A stretch of DNA of 64,000 nucleotides from Pseudoalteromonas distincta (GCF_000814675.1 NZ_JWIG01000022.1:1-64000), one strand, 5' to 3'; positions 45,843 through 55,523 are shown, counted from the stretch's first letter. Notes: a model not told the origin generated them from the sequence alone. Made by a program: numbers and translations.

Positions 45843-46534
45843 AACAGCCTCCGTTCTAGAAATGAGGATAATTTATCTTGTAAGAAAGCACTCTCGACAG
45901 GGGAGTTTTTAAATATAGAACTACACATCATATTCCTATTTGTAATCACATTTGCACTTAACCCGACTGACTCACCAGTTATGACTATTGATTCTGCAGG
46001 TTGGGAGTTTTCTTTTCTTACACTATGGTATTGTGTCTGAGGAAATTGAAACATATCACCTTCTTGAAAGCTTATTTTATCTACCTGATTCAAAATAACC
46101 TTATCAAGATTGTGGAACGAATGTCCTGAGTAATCTTCCAAATACCGGCACTCAAATAAATTAACACTTGCACAGCTTCCCAAAGCTTGATTGAAGGTAT
46201 AAATTGGCCACTCATATGAACCATTCAAAAGTAACCCCGTCATATCCCAAGGATGATTATGAACGTCAGGTGCTTGAAAAGACTCTTCTGGCCAAATGTG
46301 AAATCTAACTGAGTATTGAGGTCGCTTTTCTATTAAAACAACCTTTAAAAACCCGTTGTTGTGATAATAGGATCTGCTTGCTACTTCGTTAAGCTCTCTT
46401 TCATTACCTAATAAGCTTTCAATAACTTTTGACAATAATCCAGCATTTAACAATCGAAGAAAGTCCGTTCTGCTTTCTTCGTTATTTATCGAGAGCTTTT
46501 CAGATGCTAGAGCTTCAAACTCAATCAGCGTCAT
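45839..46534 (-). CDS. Cupin-fold protein, first gene of a two-gene cassette
   Basis: The 231-residue protein has a cupin core: SVRFHIWPEESF, then PDVHNHPWDMTGLLLNGSYE with the HxH metal pair, and FQFPQTQYHSVRKE with the third His. This resembles cysteine-dioxygenase-like cupins, which bind iron or another metal. The ATG is 15 bases after an attC core with AAAGGAATTCT as ribosome site. It overlaps the next gene (ATGA), so the two proteins are made together. Function unknown. Confidence 0.75.
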   Translation of the reverse strand: MTLIEFEALASEKLSINNEESRTDFLRLLNAGLLSKVIESLLGNERELNEVASRSYYHNNGFLKVVLIEKRPQYSVRFHIWPEESFQAPDVHNHPWDMTGLLLNGSYEWPIYTFNQALGSCASVNLFECRYLEDYSGHSFHNLDKVILNQVDKISFQEGDMFQFPQTQYHSVRKENSQPAESIVITGESVGLSANVITNRNMMCSSIFKNSPVESAFLQDKLSSFLERRLF

Positions 46535-46548
46535 AGAATTCCTTTAAA

Positions 46549-46624
46549 ATTTAACGCCGCATAAGGGGCTAAAATGTTGAATGAAGTCACAACAGCATAG
46601 TTCGTTCTAGTGCGTTTGTTATGT
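46549..46624 (-). repeat. attC site (integron cassette recombination site)
   Basis: Read on the minus strand it begins ACATAACAAACGC and ends TGCGGCGTTAAAT, about 76 bases, in the manner of Vibrio VCR sites. R'' is ACATAAC (46618-46624) and R' is GTTAAAT (46549-46555). ACATAAC is the exact complement of GTTATGT at the other end of the same cassette (46870-46876), as the circular cassette model requires. Confidence 0.85.
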
Positions 46625-46640
46625 GTAAGTTACCAAAAAA

Positions 46641-46829
46641 TTAAGAAAAATATCTTAATGCTACGCCAACGCCGATAAGTAAAATAATTAATAAAACCCA
46701 ATATCTTTTTGAACCATCTAAATTTTCACCACACACTGGGCAAGATGATGACGCGATTGGAGTCCCGTTAATATTTGTCGTTTTAACTATTGGGGAGGTA
46801 ATTCCTGATTTACACTTTTTGCACTTCAT
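46641..46829 (-). CDS. Zinc-ribbon plus membrane-helix small protein in a cassette
   Basis: The 62-residue protein has two CxxC knuckles (MKCKKCKSG and SSCPVCGENL) forming a zinc ribbon, followed by one C-terminal membrane helix (YWVLLIILLIGVGVALRYF). Its stop is followed by an attC after 16 bases, and an attC core stands upstream, so it is a complete integron cassette. A similar but non-identical zinc-ribbon membrane protein is carried by the second array at 63533. Function unknown. Confidence 0.8.
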   Translation of the reverse strand: MKCKKCKSGITSPIVKTTNINGTPIASSSCPVCGENLDGSKRYWVLLIILLIGVGVALRYFS

Positions 46830-46869
46830 AAATATCCATATTAATTATAAAAATCGCGAGTTGATGCTC

Positions 46870-46913
46870 ACATAACGCTTAACTAATTGATGTTAAATGA
46901 CAAGCTGTTATTA
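46870..46913 (-). repeat. Short attC-like site at the head of the array
   Basis: On the minus strand it reads ATAACAGCTT ... AAGCGTTATGT: ATAAC-GCTT pairs with AAGC-GTTAT with one unpaired A on one strand, the extrahelical-base feature of attC. At 44 bases it is shorter than typical sites. Its R' core GTTATGT complements the R'' of the next site exactly. Confidence 0.65.
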
Positions 46914-46982
46914 GCAGCAAATCACAAAAAACCAAACTTTATACATCCTTTTAATTGAATTGCCATAACATGAGAATAGACC

Positions 46983-47441
46983 TTACAAACCCTGCGTTAA
47001 GTCTTGCGCTAACGTACCCGTTGGCTTTTCAATTACGCGTACCAACTCTTTGCCATTTTGTTTAACAATAAACGTTGGCGTGTATTGTAAGTCGTGAGCC
47101 TGTGCAATGCCTGCATCGTCTTGCTTGTTGTAACCTACTGCCACGTATTCAATGCTTGCAAGTTGTACTTTCGACGTAGAAAGTAACTTAATGAGTTTTG
47201 GAACTTCGCGCTCACTGTCGTGGCACCACGTTCCAAATAATACAATTAGCTCTTTGCCTTCTAGCTTTTGCATTAGGGCTATATCTTGTGCTGTTGGCGT
47301 GAACGCTTTGTATTGCTCGTTAAACTTGTCGTAGTCGCTCAGCAGTACTTGCGTACTTATCTCGCCCGAAAATGGCGCTGTAGCAGCGCAGCTTACAAGC
47401 GGCATGCTTAAAGCGCACAGTAAAATTAATTGTTTAAACAT
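46983..47441 (-). CDS. Thioredoxin-like lipoprotein with altered active site
   Basis: The 152-residue protein has lipobox LVSC (Cys18) and a thioredoxin fold: VLFGTWCHDSEREVPKLIKLL and the cis-Pro region LQYTPTFIVKQNGKELVRV. The usual WCxxC is WCHDS, so only one active-site cysteine remains. It would be exported to the periplasm or outer membrane. Its stop is 70 bases before the first attC-like site, so it may be chromosomal or the head cassette. Confidence 0.85.
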   Translation of the reverse strand: MFKQLILLCALSMPLVSCAATAPFSGEISTQVLLSDYDKFNEQYKAFTPTAQDIALMQKLEGKELIVLFGTWCHDSEREVPKLIKLLSTSKVQLASIEYVAVGYNKQDDAGIAQAHDLQYTPTFIVKQNGKELVRVIEKPTGTLAQDLTQGL

Positions 47442-47535
47442 AAGGTACTCTTTAATTGGGTATTTAATTAAGTATTAAATGAGGCATTTAACGACTATAC
47501 CCAATATTGAGTGTGGAGTGAACAACTCAAAACCG

Positions 47536-49503
47536 TTACTTTTTATCCATAAAAAAGTTAACTTGCGATAAGTTAGTTAAATATTCTCGCCTTACGTCTT
47601 TATTATCAGCTAGCTTGTCTAAATCACCAATTAGGGTAACTAGTTTATTATGGGAGTGGCTGCTTGTTTTTTTAAACTCGTCTTGCTTTTCGTCACTCTC
47701 AACACGCTCTTTTTTATTCATGTTGTAGCTGTTTTCGTTTTCTTCAAGCCAAATATCGTCAATTAAGCGAATGTTGCTTTTACTAACGGTTTGTTCTTGC
47801 ATCGTCATTTGCAGCTCGTATTGATTGGTTTGCGGATTAAACTCAAACATTTTTGTATCAACATCAACCTCGTGAGACTGATCAAGCCCCACAAGTTCTT
47901 TATTTTTAACCGCAGTACCTACGTTATAACTCTCTTCTTTGTCGTAATAATCAGGGCGACTGTATTGATAATCAAAGTGGCTACTTACATTTTTACTTTG
48001 CGTTACACCGCTAAGCTCCCCTAATTGGCTTTGCTCTGTCGCTTGGCTTAGCTCAATTGTACTTTTAGGCTGATAATCGCCGTTATCCAGCGCATATGAA
48101 AAAGTGGCATCAAAATCAGCGAGCTTAGAAATACTCGCACCCAATGTATTTGGGGCTTTATTACCAAGCCCTTGGTAACGGGCATCGTTTGTAATCATGT
48201 TATCAACCAAATCGGCAACCATGGCGCGCCCGTCATTAAAGTGCTGTTCTGCAAGTGACTCCAAATTGCTATAACGCTCAGCCGCCGACGACATACTCGC
48301 AAAAGCGCCTTTAAACAATGCAAAACCTTGCTGCATTGCCTCGTCGCCTTTGCGCCCAAATGCCGACTCTTTATCGTCTTTGGTGCTGTTTACTCGGCTA
48401 TCTTCTAGGCTTTGATCGAGCGACGCTAAATACCGCTGCATTTGCTGCGTGTCTTTAGCGCCAATGGTTGACATATCGAGTGCAAAATCAATGTCGTTTT
48501 GCCCACCTACTGCTTTAAACACAAGTGCTTGCTGGTTTGATGCTTCATCAATGGAGTAACTTAAATCAAGCGTGTTCTGGGCAGTATCAAGCGCATCGTT
48601 TTGCGTTGTTGAAAACGATACATTAAAACCGGCTAACTGCTCACTATTAAAGCCCGCTAAAAAATCTAAGCTCATGTCTATTTGATTTGGCACTATAAGA
48701 GGGTTGAATGAATTTTCACTCACTTTAAAAAATTCATCGGCCATTTCACCAACACCCGCCATAACCTGCGTTAAAGCGCCATGTTCAGCCTCTGATAAAT
48801 TGCCATTAACTTCGTAATTTATGCCAAAGCCATCTATCGCTTCACCTGTTTTTTCGTCATAACCTTGCGATGAGTTAAAGGTAATGTTTATAACATCACC
48901 CTCTTTAGTTTTTACCGAGAGCTCAAACAGGTAGTTATCGTCATCCTCGTATTTTGCGCGATTAAGGCTTTCCATGTAAGGATTAAGCGAGCGCTCAACA
49001 CGTTGCTGGCTTGAGGCTAAAAACGTTTTTTGCTCATGCCCAAGCTGACCTAAACTCGATAAAATATCGCTGGTATTAGCATAAGCACCCTGAATATTTT
49101 TAACTGATGTATTTAATCGTTCAATTAATTGGGTGCTGTTTTCGTTTTTTAATAACCCCTCATGCTGAGAGCTTATTACGGTGCGCAGGGCGAGTTCTTC
49201 ATCGGAGAGTTTATAGTTAAGCGTGCTCGGCGTGCTTGAAATAGTAAATAACGAGGTAAGTTGCTGCTTTAACACGTCCCCTGCTTTTTGATTACTGGCT
49301 AGTGCTTCCTCAAGAGTTTTATTATTTAACTGGCTTAATAACCCATCGGTTATTTTTGACTCGTTAGTTTGTAAATCATTAATAGCTTGAAGGTCGCTGC
49401 TGGTGTGTAGCGAAGGACTCACAGAGCTTTGGTTAGCGTTATTAACTGATTGGGCCAACAAAGTGCTTAAATTAGCCTGGCTGCCAAATACATTATTAAC
49501 CAT
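47536..49503 (-). CDS. Large protein of unknown function, possibly DUF5610-related
   Basis: The 655-residue acidic protein has no signal peptide or membrane helix. The N-terminus is Ser/Asn/Gln-rich (QANLSTLLAQSVNNANQSS). The middle has FELSVKTKEGDVINITFNSS and DGFGINYEVNGNLSEAEHGA, a pattern I associate loosely with the DUF5610 group. The C-terminus is Lys/Glu/Asn-rich. It is monocistronic. The composition resembles flagellar hook-length or secreted structural proteins, but no assignment is safe. Confidence 0.7.
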   Translation of the reverse strand: MVNNVFGSQANLSTLLAQSVNNANQSSVSPSLHTSSDLQAINDLQTNESKITDGLLSQLNNKTLEEALASNQKAGDVLKQQLTSLFTISSTPSTLNYKLSDEELALRTVISSQHEGLLKNENSTQLIERLNTSVKNIQGAYANTSDILSSLGQLGHEQKTFLASSQQRVERSLNPYMESLNRAKYEDDDNYLFELSVKTKEGDVINITFNSSQGYDEKTGEAIDGFGINYEVNGNLSEAEHGALTQVMAGVGEMADEFFKVSENSFNPLIVPNQIDMSLDFLAGFNSEQLAGFNVSFSTTQNDALDTAQNTLDLSYSIDEASNQQALVFKAVGGQNDIDFALDMSTIGAKDTQQMQRYLASLDQSLEDSRVNSTKDDKESAFGRKGDEAMQQGFALFKGAFASMSSAAERYSNLESLAEQHFNDGRAMVADLVDNMITNDARYQGLGNKAPNTLGASISKLADFDATFSYALDNGDYQPKSTIELSQATEQSQLGELSGVTQSKNVSSHFDYQYSRPDYYDKEESYNVGTAVKNKELVGLDQSHEVDVDTKMFEFNPQTNQYELQMTMQEQTVSKSNIRLIDDIWLEENENSYNMNKKERVESDEKQDEFKKTSSHSHNKLVTLIGDLDKLADNKDVRREYLTNLSQVNFFMDKK

Positions 49504-49730
49504 GATTATCCTTAATCGCTAAGCCCTATTAAGTAACTTATCGGACGCACCATTAAAAGCTTTAGCTTAAGGAGACGTTTTTTACCTATTATCTATACAA
49601 ACAACCCATTAATAAATTAAATAAGCATAAATCTAAATCGAATAAGCGCAGCGCCATGCGACAATTCACCAATTCACCACTCTATTTATCTACTACCCAG
49701 CTGAGTCTTAAGCGCTATTCTGCTCGCTCA

Positions 49731-50642
49731 TTACTCTTCATTTGTTTCTTTTATTCTTTGTACTAAAAAGTCGACCGCCGCTTTTACCTTTGGTACTAAA
49801 TAGCGCTGCTTTTGATACAACAAATAAACCGCCATAGTCGCATTTTGACTTATCGCTAATTCATGCTCAAACTTAAGCTCTTGCAACTGGCCAGACTCAA
49901 GGTATGAGTCGAGCGCCCATCGAGTTGACATTAAAATGCCCTCGCCATTACACGCTTTTTTAGCGAGCCACGATCCGTTATTTGAAATAGCGACCGCAGG
50001 CCCAGAAACGTCGTGCCATTGCTCATCCACTTTACATAACCACGGCGTTGGCCCCGCTGGCGTTTTAAAATAAAGGCCACTGTGGCCCTTTAATTCCATA
50101 ACATTAGTAGGCACACCATATTTTTGTAGATAGCAGGGTGACGCGACAGGAATAAAGCCGTTATCCATTAGTTTTATTGCTAGCACGCGCTCATTTGGCG
50201 CATAGCCACCGCGAATAGCAATATCAACATCGTCACGCCCAAGTGTTGACAGCTCATCACTTAAGCTAACATCTAATATAATTTCGGGGTATAGCGCGCT
50301 AAATTCATCAAGCAGAGGCAGTAATATTTTGTCACCAAAACTTACCATTGAGCTTATACATAATCGCCCCATTGGTGTTGTTTGATAACTGCGTACAGTT
50401 TCGTGGCTTTGCTCTAGCTGATTTAATATTTGCTGAACATCGTTATAGTAAATTTGCCCAACTTCGGTCAATTTAACTATGCGGGTCGAACGCTTTAAAA
50501 GCGTCGCACCTAGGCTTTTTTCTAAATCAGCAACTCGCCTCGACAACGACGAGGGCGGCACATCAAAAGCTTTGGCAGCTTTGGTAAAACTGCCCGTTTC
50601 AACCACTTTAATAAAATACCGTATGGCTTTTAGTTGATCCAA
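49731..50642 (-). CDS. LysR-family regulator
   Basis: The 303-residue protein has the DNA-binding start MDQLKAIRYFIKVVETGSFT and PPSSLSRRVADLEKSLGATL, and an effector domain from GRLCISSMVSFGDKILLPLL. It is of the CrgA/AaeR subgroup. It is divergent from the GST gene at 50817, sharing 174 bases, so it most likely controls the GST and the dehydrogenase after it. Confidence 0.9.
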   Translation of the reverse strand: MDQLKAIRYFIKVVETGSFTKAAKAFDVPPSSLSRRVADLEKSLGATLLKRSTRIVKLTEVGQIYYNDVQQILNQLEQSHETVRSYQTTPMGRLCISSMVSFGDKILLPLLDEFSALYPEIILDVSLSDELSTLGRDDVDIAIRGGYAPNERVLAIKLMDNGFIPVASPCYLQKYGVPTNVMELKGHSGLYFKTPAGPTPWLCKVDEQWHDVSGPAVAISNNGSWLAKKACNGEGILMSTRWALDSYLESGQLQELKFEHELAISQNATMAVYLLYQKQRYLVPKVKAAVDFLVQRIKETNEE

Positions 50643-50816
50643 GTCGCCTCTCCATTAAATAAAATGCTTTATTGTCTTAAAGACAAAAGTGATTCGCATT
50701 TTCCCCTATATATAAGCAAATTAAAACAAGTAATAATGTATTCAACCTAAAGACAGGGACTTAAATTGCATTTTTTGGCAATGAGTATCTTCACGTTAAT
50801 GATGGAAAGCTGACTT

Positions 50817-51494
50817 ATGATTACTTTGCACGGTTTTGCTGCTAGCAACTATTACAACCTAGTTAAACATGTACTTTTACACAAACAACTGCCATTTAAA
50901 GAACACCTTGTTTACGGCGGTAGTGAAGAGTTATTAGCAATCAGCCCTGCAGGCAAAGTGCCTGCAATCACAACAGCTAACGGCCTTAATATTTCTGAGT
51001 CGAGTGTTATTTGCGACTTTATTGAAGAGTCGTACCCACAAACCCCGCTATATCCTGAAGATGCAGGTGAGCGCGCAGTTGTACGTCAAATTATGAAAAT
51101 GGCAGAGCTTTATTTTGAACTGCCAAGCAGGCGGTTTATCCCTTATGTATTTTCAGGCGCTGAAGTAACCGACACAACTAAAGGCGAAGTACGCCAAGTA
51201 TTAACGCGTGGCGTAACCGCTTTGAGTAGCGTGTGTAAGTTTTCACCTTGGATTGCAGGCGAGCAATTCACAATGGCAGACATTTACGTTTATTACGTAA
51301 ACACCATAGTTAGCGCCTTTGGCTCAAGCCAGCTTGATTGGGATGTACTTGCACAAGTACCCGGCATGAAAGAGTGGAACGAATCAATGAGCCAATTAGC
51401 CATTGCCCAAAGCATAGAGGCCGATCGCCAATCAAATATGGCTGAATTTATGCAAAAAGTGAAAGCGCAAATTCAAGCAGCAAACGCCAAATAA
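50817..51494 (+). CDS. Glutathione S-transferase family protein
   Basis: The 225-residue protein has the thioredoxin-like N-terminal domain (MITLHGFAASNYYNLVKHVL, SPAGKVPAITTANGLNISES) with the SES glutathione-binding turn, and a helical C-terminal domain (SPWIAGEQFTMADIYVYYV, the conserved N-capping/D motif). It likely conjugates or reduces electrophiles with glutathione. It is followed by a quinone-oxidoreductase-type dehydrogenase, and a divergent LysR gene precedes it, so this is probably a detoxification unit. Confidence 0.9.
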   Translation: MITLHGFAASNYYNLVKHVLLHKQLPFKEHLVYGGSEELLAISPAGKVPAITTANGLNISESSVICDFIEESYPQTPLYPEDAGERAVVRQIMKMAELYFELPSRRFIPYVFSGAEVTDTTKGEVRQVLTRGVTALSSVCKFSPWIAGEQFTMADIYVYYVNTIVSAFGSSQLDWDVLAQVPGMKEWNESMSQLAIAQSIEADRQSNMAEFMQKVKAQIQAANAK

Positions 51495-51599
51495 CGCGTA
51501 GCTATAAAAGTATCTATTCTAATTTTTAATTACTAAGACAGATCGCCAATACAATAATGCTATTGGCTTAACAAATTTAATTCTTTGCAGGAGACACCT

Positions 51600-52727
51600 A
51601 TGACAGATAAAAATATCCAACTTACTTCAACTATCAGCGAAGACAATAAACTTACACTTGCCTTAAAAAACATCGAGATGCCAAAGCCGAATGCCGATGA
51701 AGTGGTTATTCGCATTGAAGCTGCACCATTAAACCCATCAGACTTAGGCGTTTTATTCAGCGCAGCTGATATGTCTACTGCAAAGCAATCGGGTACTGAT
51801 GAAGACCCAGTAATTACTGCCGATGTTCCAGCTCAATTTATGCCATCACTTAAAACCCGTGTTGGAAAAGCAACGCCCGTAGGTAATGAAGGCGCAGGCA
51901 CCGTAGTAGCAGCAGGCTCATCACCAGCCGCACAAGCATTAATGGGTAAAACCGTTGCAGTAATTGGCGGCGGTACGTATCGTCAATTTATATGTGCCAA
52001 TGTACAAAGTTGCCTAGAGCTAAAAGAAGGGACTACCGCTAAAGAAGGTGCATCATCTTTTGTTAACCCACTTACCGCACTAGCAATGGTAGAAACCATG
52101 CGCGCTGAAGGCCATAAAGCCATTATTCACGCCGCAGCGGCTTCTAACCTTGGCCAAATGCTAAACCGTATTTGTATTGCCGATGGCGTTGATTTAATTA
52201 ATATTGTTCGCAAACCAGAACAAGAAAAATTACTGCGCGATATGGGTGCAAAATATATTGTTAACTCAAGCAGCGACACTTTTCTTGCTGACCTAACTGC
52301 TGCAATAATCGAAACTGGTGCAACTATAGCGTTTGACCCTATTGGTGGCGGCCAACTAACAAGTGACATTCTTAACTGTATGGAAGTTGCAGCTGCGCGC
52401 GATATGAAAGAGCACACAATTTATGGCTCTGATACATTTAAACAAGTGTACATTTATGGCGCACTAGACCGCGGCCCTATTACATTAAACCGTAACTTTG
52501 GTTTTGCATGGGCTGTAAACGGGTTCTTGTTATTTAATGCCTTAGGTAAATTAGGCACAGATACAGTAATGAAAATGCGCAAACGCGTTGCTGATGAAAT
52601 CACCACTACATTTTCGAGCAACTACACGCATGAAGTGTCATTAGCTGAGGTGTTACATTTACAGTCAATCGCGGCTTATTCTAAACAAGCTACAGGCGAG
52701 AAGTACTTAATTAAACCTCAAGCTTAA
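51600..52727 (+). CDS. Zinc-type/quinone oxidoreductase-like dehydrogenase (MDR superfamily)
   Basis: The start is ATG 51600 with CAGGAGA upstream; the TTG at 51585 overlaps that site. The 375-residue protein has a GroES-like N-terminal domain (ADEVVIRIEAAPLNPSDLGV, VGNEGAGTVVAAG) and a Rossmann fold (IIHAAAASNLGQMLNRICIA, then AFDPIGGGQL). The zinc ligands of true alcohol dehydrogenases are missing, so it is a quinone-oxidoreductase-like NADPH reductase. The last codons and terminator are duplicated at 62338. Confidence 0.88.
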   Translation: MTDKNIQLTSTISEDNKLTLALKNIEMPKPNADEVVIRIEAAPLNPSDLGVLFSAADMSTAKQSGTDEDPVITADVPAQFMPSLKTRVGKATPVGNEGAGTVVAAGSSPAAQALMGKTVAVIGGGTYRQFICANVQSCLELKEGTTAKEGASSFVNPLTALAMVETMRAEGHKAIIHAAAASNLGQMLNRICIADGVDLINIVRKPEQEKLLRDMGAKYIVNSSSDTFLADLTAAIIETGATIAFDPIGGGQLTSDILNCMEVAAARDMKEHTIYGSDTFKQVYIYGALDRGPITLNRNFGFAWAVNGFLLFNALGKLGTDTVMKMRKRVADEITTTFSSNYTHEVSLAEVLHLQSIAAYSKQATGEKYLIKPQA

Positions 52728-52750
52728 TTAAATATTCTTCGTTAAAAATT

Positions 52751-52783
52751 AAAAAGCAGATGCTAATTGGTATCTGCTTTTTT
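52751..52783 (+). terminator. Terminator of the dehydrogenase gene
   Basis: AAAAAGCAGAT pairs with ATCTGCTTTTTT. A near-identical copy of this terminator and its flank is at 62338-62410. Confidence 0.9.
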
Positions 52784-52949
52784 ACGTTTAAATATACGCA
52801 CTCAACTATTGCTAGGTTTGCAGTTAACGCGTCCTTAAAAGCCTGTCATAAAACCATCACAAAAACGTAATTTACTGAATGTTTACACATTGTTTGCACC
52901 TTTTATTCTTATAGTTTATCCACTTTAATAAAATAATAAGCGTGCCTAC

Positions 52950-55508
52950 ATGAATATAAAACCTTTTATATTTTATTCAGTTATTGCCTCTACTACATTA
53001 TTGTATGGCTGCGGCGGTACTGAGCAAACTACCGACACTAGCACAGAGCAAAGTACTGATTCATCATCAACAATCACGTCAACTGGCTTAGTTATAAACG
53101 AAATTGTCGCAAGCCCAAGTGATACCTCCTACGATTGGATTGAGCTATATGCCACTGAAGATATAGCCGATTTGTCGGTATTTTCACTTGTTGATGATAA
53201 CGCCGACAGAGAGCCTCAAGCATTGCCTGCAGTAGCGCTTTCGCAAGGTGAGTTTATTGTTATTCAAGCCATTGATGAAACCGACACACCGCCCGACAAC
53301 GGTTATTACGTTACCTTTAAACTAGGTAGCGACGACGCTGTTACGCTTTATGAAAATGGCACTGCGGTGTCTGTACTTGATTGGGAAGAAGGCGAAGCCG
53401 CTGAAGGTTTTAGCTACGGTTTATACACCGATGGCACCGGCACCGCGCAAACATTAACACCAACACAGGGCGCAGCTAACCAAACAGCCGACACCTCAAC
53501 ACTTGTTACCACGCTAATTGCTGAAGATGCCCCACTGCGTATAAACGAAGTAGTAGCAAAAGACAGCAGCGGCTCCGAGGACTGGATAGAGCTTTATGTA
53601 ACAAGCAGTAGCGATGTTTATTTAGCTGACTACACACTAAGTGATGACAATAACGAGCAATTTGCCCTACCCGACATTACTTTAGCGCCCGGTGAGTTTT
53701 ATCGCATTTACGCCAGCACCGATGATTTAGGCGACCTCCCAAGCGTAGCGTTTAAATTAGGCTCAAGCGATACCGTAAGCCTTTACAGTAACAATGTAAT
53801 TATAGAGCAGTTATCGTGGAAAAAAGGCCAAGCCTTGAGTGGTTACAGCTATGGCCGCTACCCAGATGGCAGCGATGCAACAGCGGTATTAACTCCAACA
53901 GAGCTTAGCCAAAACAGCAAAGCAACTCACGGACCACTCGTTATTAACGAAGTGGTGGCAAGCGCCGCAGACGATGGTAACGACTGGTTTGAGCTATACA
54001 ATAACAGCGAAAATACTATTAACTTAGCCAACTACCAAGTTATTGATGAAAGCGACGACATAGACCCAGTAACCCTGCCCGACATAGATTTATACGCAGG
54101 CCAATACATTACTATTTATGCCACCGATGAAGATCCAGGCACTTACTACGTACCCTTTAAACTAGGTAAAGAAGACGAGTTAAGCTTAATACTCAACGAT
54201 GAAGTAATTGACTACATTGATTGGGACGAAAGCGATGTAGCCACAGGCTTTAGTTACGGCCTAAGCAACAGCACCGACTTTACTCATGCGTTTTTAACCC
54301 CTACTCCAGGTAGTGAGAATACCGTTGCAACCGCATTTACACCCACAGCTGTTAATACGCTTTCTATTACAATTACCGACGAAAACTGGCAAGACATTCT
54401 AGATAACCCACTTGATGAGGAATATCACGAAACTGCTATTACTTTTAACGGTGTAACACTCGATAGTGTGGCTATTCGCACTAAAGGCGGCTCAAGCTTA
54501 AGCAGTGTTGCCAACTCTAGCAGTGACCGATACAGCTTTAAGGTCGACATTAACGAATACGTGTCGGGCCAAAAGTTTTTTGGGCTAAAAAAATTCACAC
54601 TGCAAAACTCGTTTAACGACCCGTCGTACATGCGTGAAGTAATTGCCTACGACCTAATGGACGAAATGGGCGTACCAACGCCTGAGCATGCTTACGTTAA
54701 CTTTTATGTAAACGGCGAACTATTTGGTTTGTACTTAATGGTAGAAGCCATAGATGGAGAATTTGTAGAAAAACACTTTGCCAACAGTAACGGCGATTTA
54801 TACAAGCCTGATGGCACAGGCAGCGATTTATTATGGCTAGGTGACGACATACAAAGCTACACCGACATAAACTTACAAACTAACGAAGACACCACCGATA
54901 ACGGCGCATTTATTAACTTTGTAGAATCGCTCGATGACGGCGAAACAAGCGCCATAGAGGTAGATACACTTTTACGTTATATGTCGGTTAGCACTTCGCT
55001 TTCTAATTTAGATAGCTACCACGGTACGCTTGCTCATAACTATTATATTTACGATGACGATGGCGTATTTAGCATTTTGCCATGGGATTTTAACGAGTCA
55101 TTTGGCACCTTTAACATGAATTGTAATGGCGTAGATGTAAGAGAGCTCTACATTGATGAGCCAGTAAGCGGCGCATTAAGCGAGCGCCCGTTAATTGCTA
55201 ATGTATTTGCCGAGCAAAGCAACCTTGATGTGTACCACAGTTACTTAACGCAACTTATTAATGGTTCACTTTCAAGCGACACATTTAGCGCCCGCGTAAA
55301 TGAAATAGCCGACTTAATCCGTGAGCACGTACAAAACGACCCCACTAGTTTTTACGGCTCAGATTATTTTGAGCAAAACCTAACCTCTACTACGGGGCAG
55401 TTTTACGGTTTAACGTCGTTTATGCAGTACCGCGTAGCAAATATGACCGCGCAGCTTGATGGCACATTGCCCTCAGCCGGCGACGGCAGCGGCTTTTGCT
55501 CTAGATAA
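52950..55508 (+). CDS. CotH-like kinase lipoprotein with three lamin-tail domains
   Basis: The 852-residue protein starts with a lipoprotein signal (TTLLYGCGG, Cys22). Three lamin-tail-like repeats follow (about residues 45-170, 195-320 and 325-450), each with a pattern such as VINEIVASPSDTSYDWIELY and LGSDDAVTLYENG. A CotH domain comes next (about 470-800; IRTKGGSSL, FGLKKFTLQNSFNDPSYMRE, GLYLMVEAIDGEFVEKHF, ILPWDFNESFG). CotH members are atypical protein kinases in spore coats. Here the protein is surface-exposed and heads a CotH/VTC/DUF4956/porin operon. Confidence 0.9.
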   Translation: MNIKPFIFYSVIASTTLLYGCGGTEQTTDTSTEQSTDSSSTITSTGLVINEIVASPSDTSYDWIELYATEDIADLSVFSLVDDNADREPQALPAVALSQGEFIVIQAIDETDTPPDNGYYVTFKLGSDDAVTLYENGTAVSVLDWEEGEAAEGFSYGLYTDGTGTAQTLTPTQGAANQTADTSTLVTTLIAEDAPLRINEVVAKDSSGSEDWIELYVTSSSDVYLADYTLSDDNNEQFALPDITLAPGEFYRIYASTDDLGDLPSVAFKLGSSDTVSLYSNNVIIEQLSWKKGQALSGYSYGRYPDGSDATAVLTPTELSQNSKATHGPLVINEVVASAADDGNDWFELYNNSENTINLANYQVIDESDDIDPVTLPDIDLYAGQYITIYATDEDPGTYYVPFKLGKEDELSLILNDEVIDYIDWDESDVATGFSYGLSNSTDFTHAFLTPTPGSENTVATAFTPTAVNTLSITITDENWQDILDNPLDEEYHETAITFNGVTLDSVAIRTKGGSSLSSVANSSSDRYSFKVDINEYVSGQKFFGLKKFTLQNSFNDPSYMREVIAYDLMDEMGVPTPEHAYVNFYVNGELFGLYLMVEAIDGEFVEKHFANSNGDLYKPDGTGSDLLWLGDDIQSYTDINLQTNEDTTDNGAFINFVESLDDGETSAIEVDTLLRYMSVSTSLSNLDSYHGTLAHNYYIYDDDGVFSILPWDFNESFGTFNMNCNGVDVRELYIDEPVSGALSERPLIANVFAEQSNLDVYHSYLTQLINGSLSSDTFSARVNEIADLIREHVQNDPTSFYGSDYFEQNLTSTTGQFYGLTSFMQYRVANMTAQLDGTLPSAGDGSGFCSR

Positions 55509-55523
55509 ACAACCCATCCTTCA

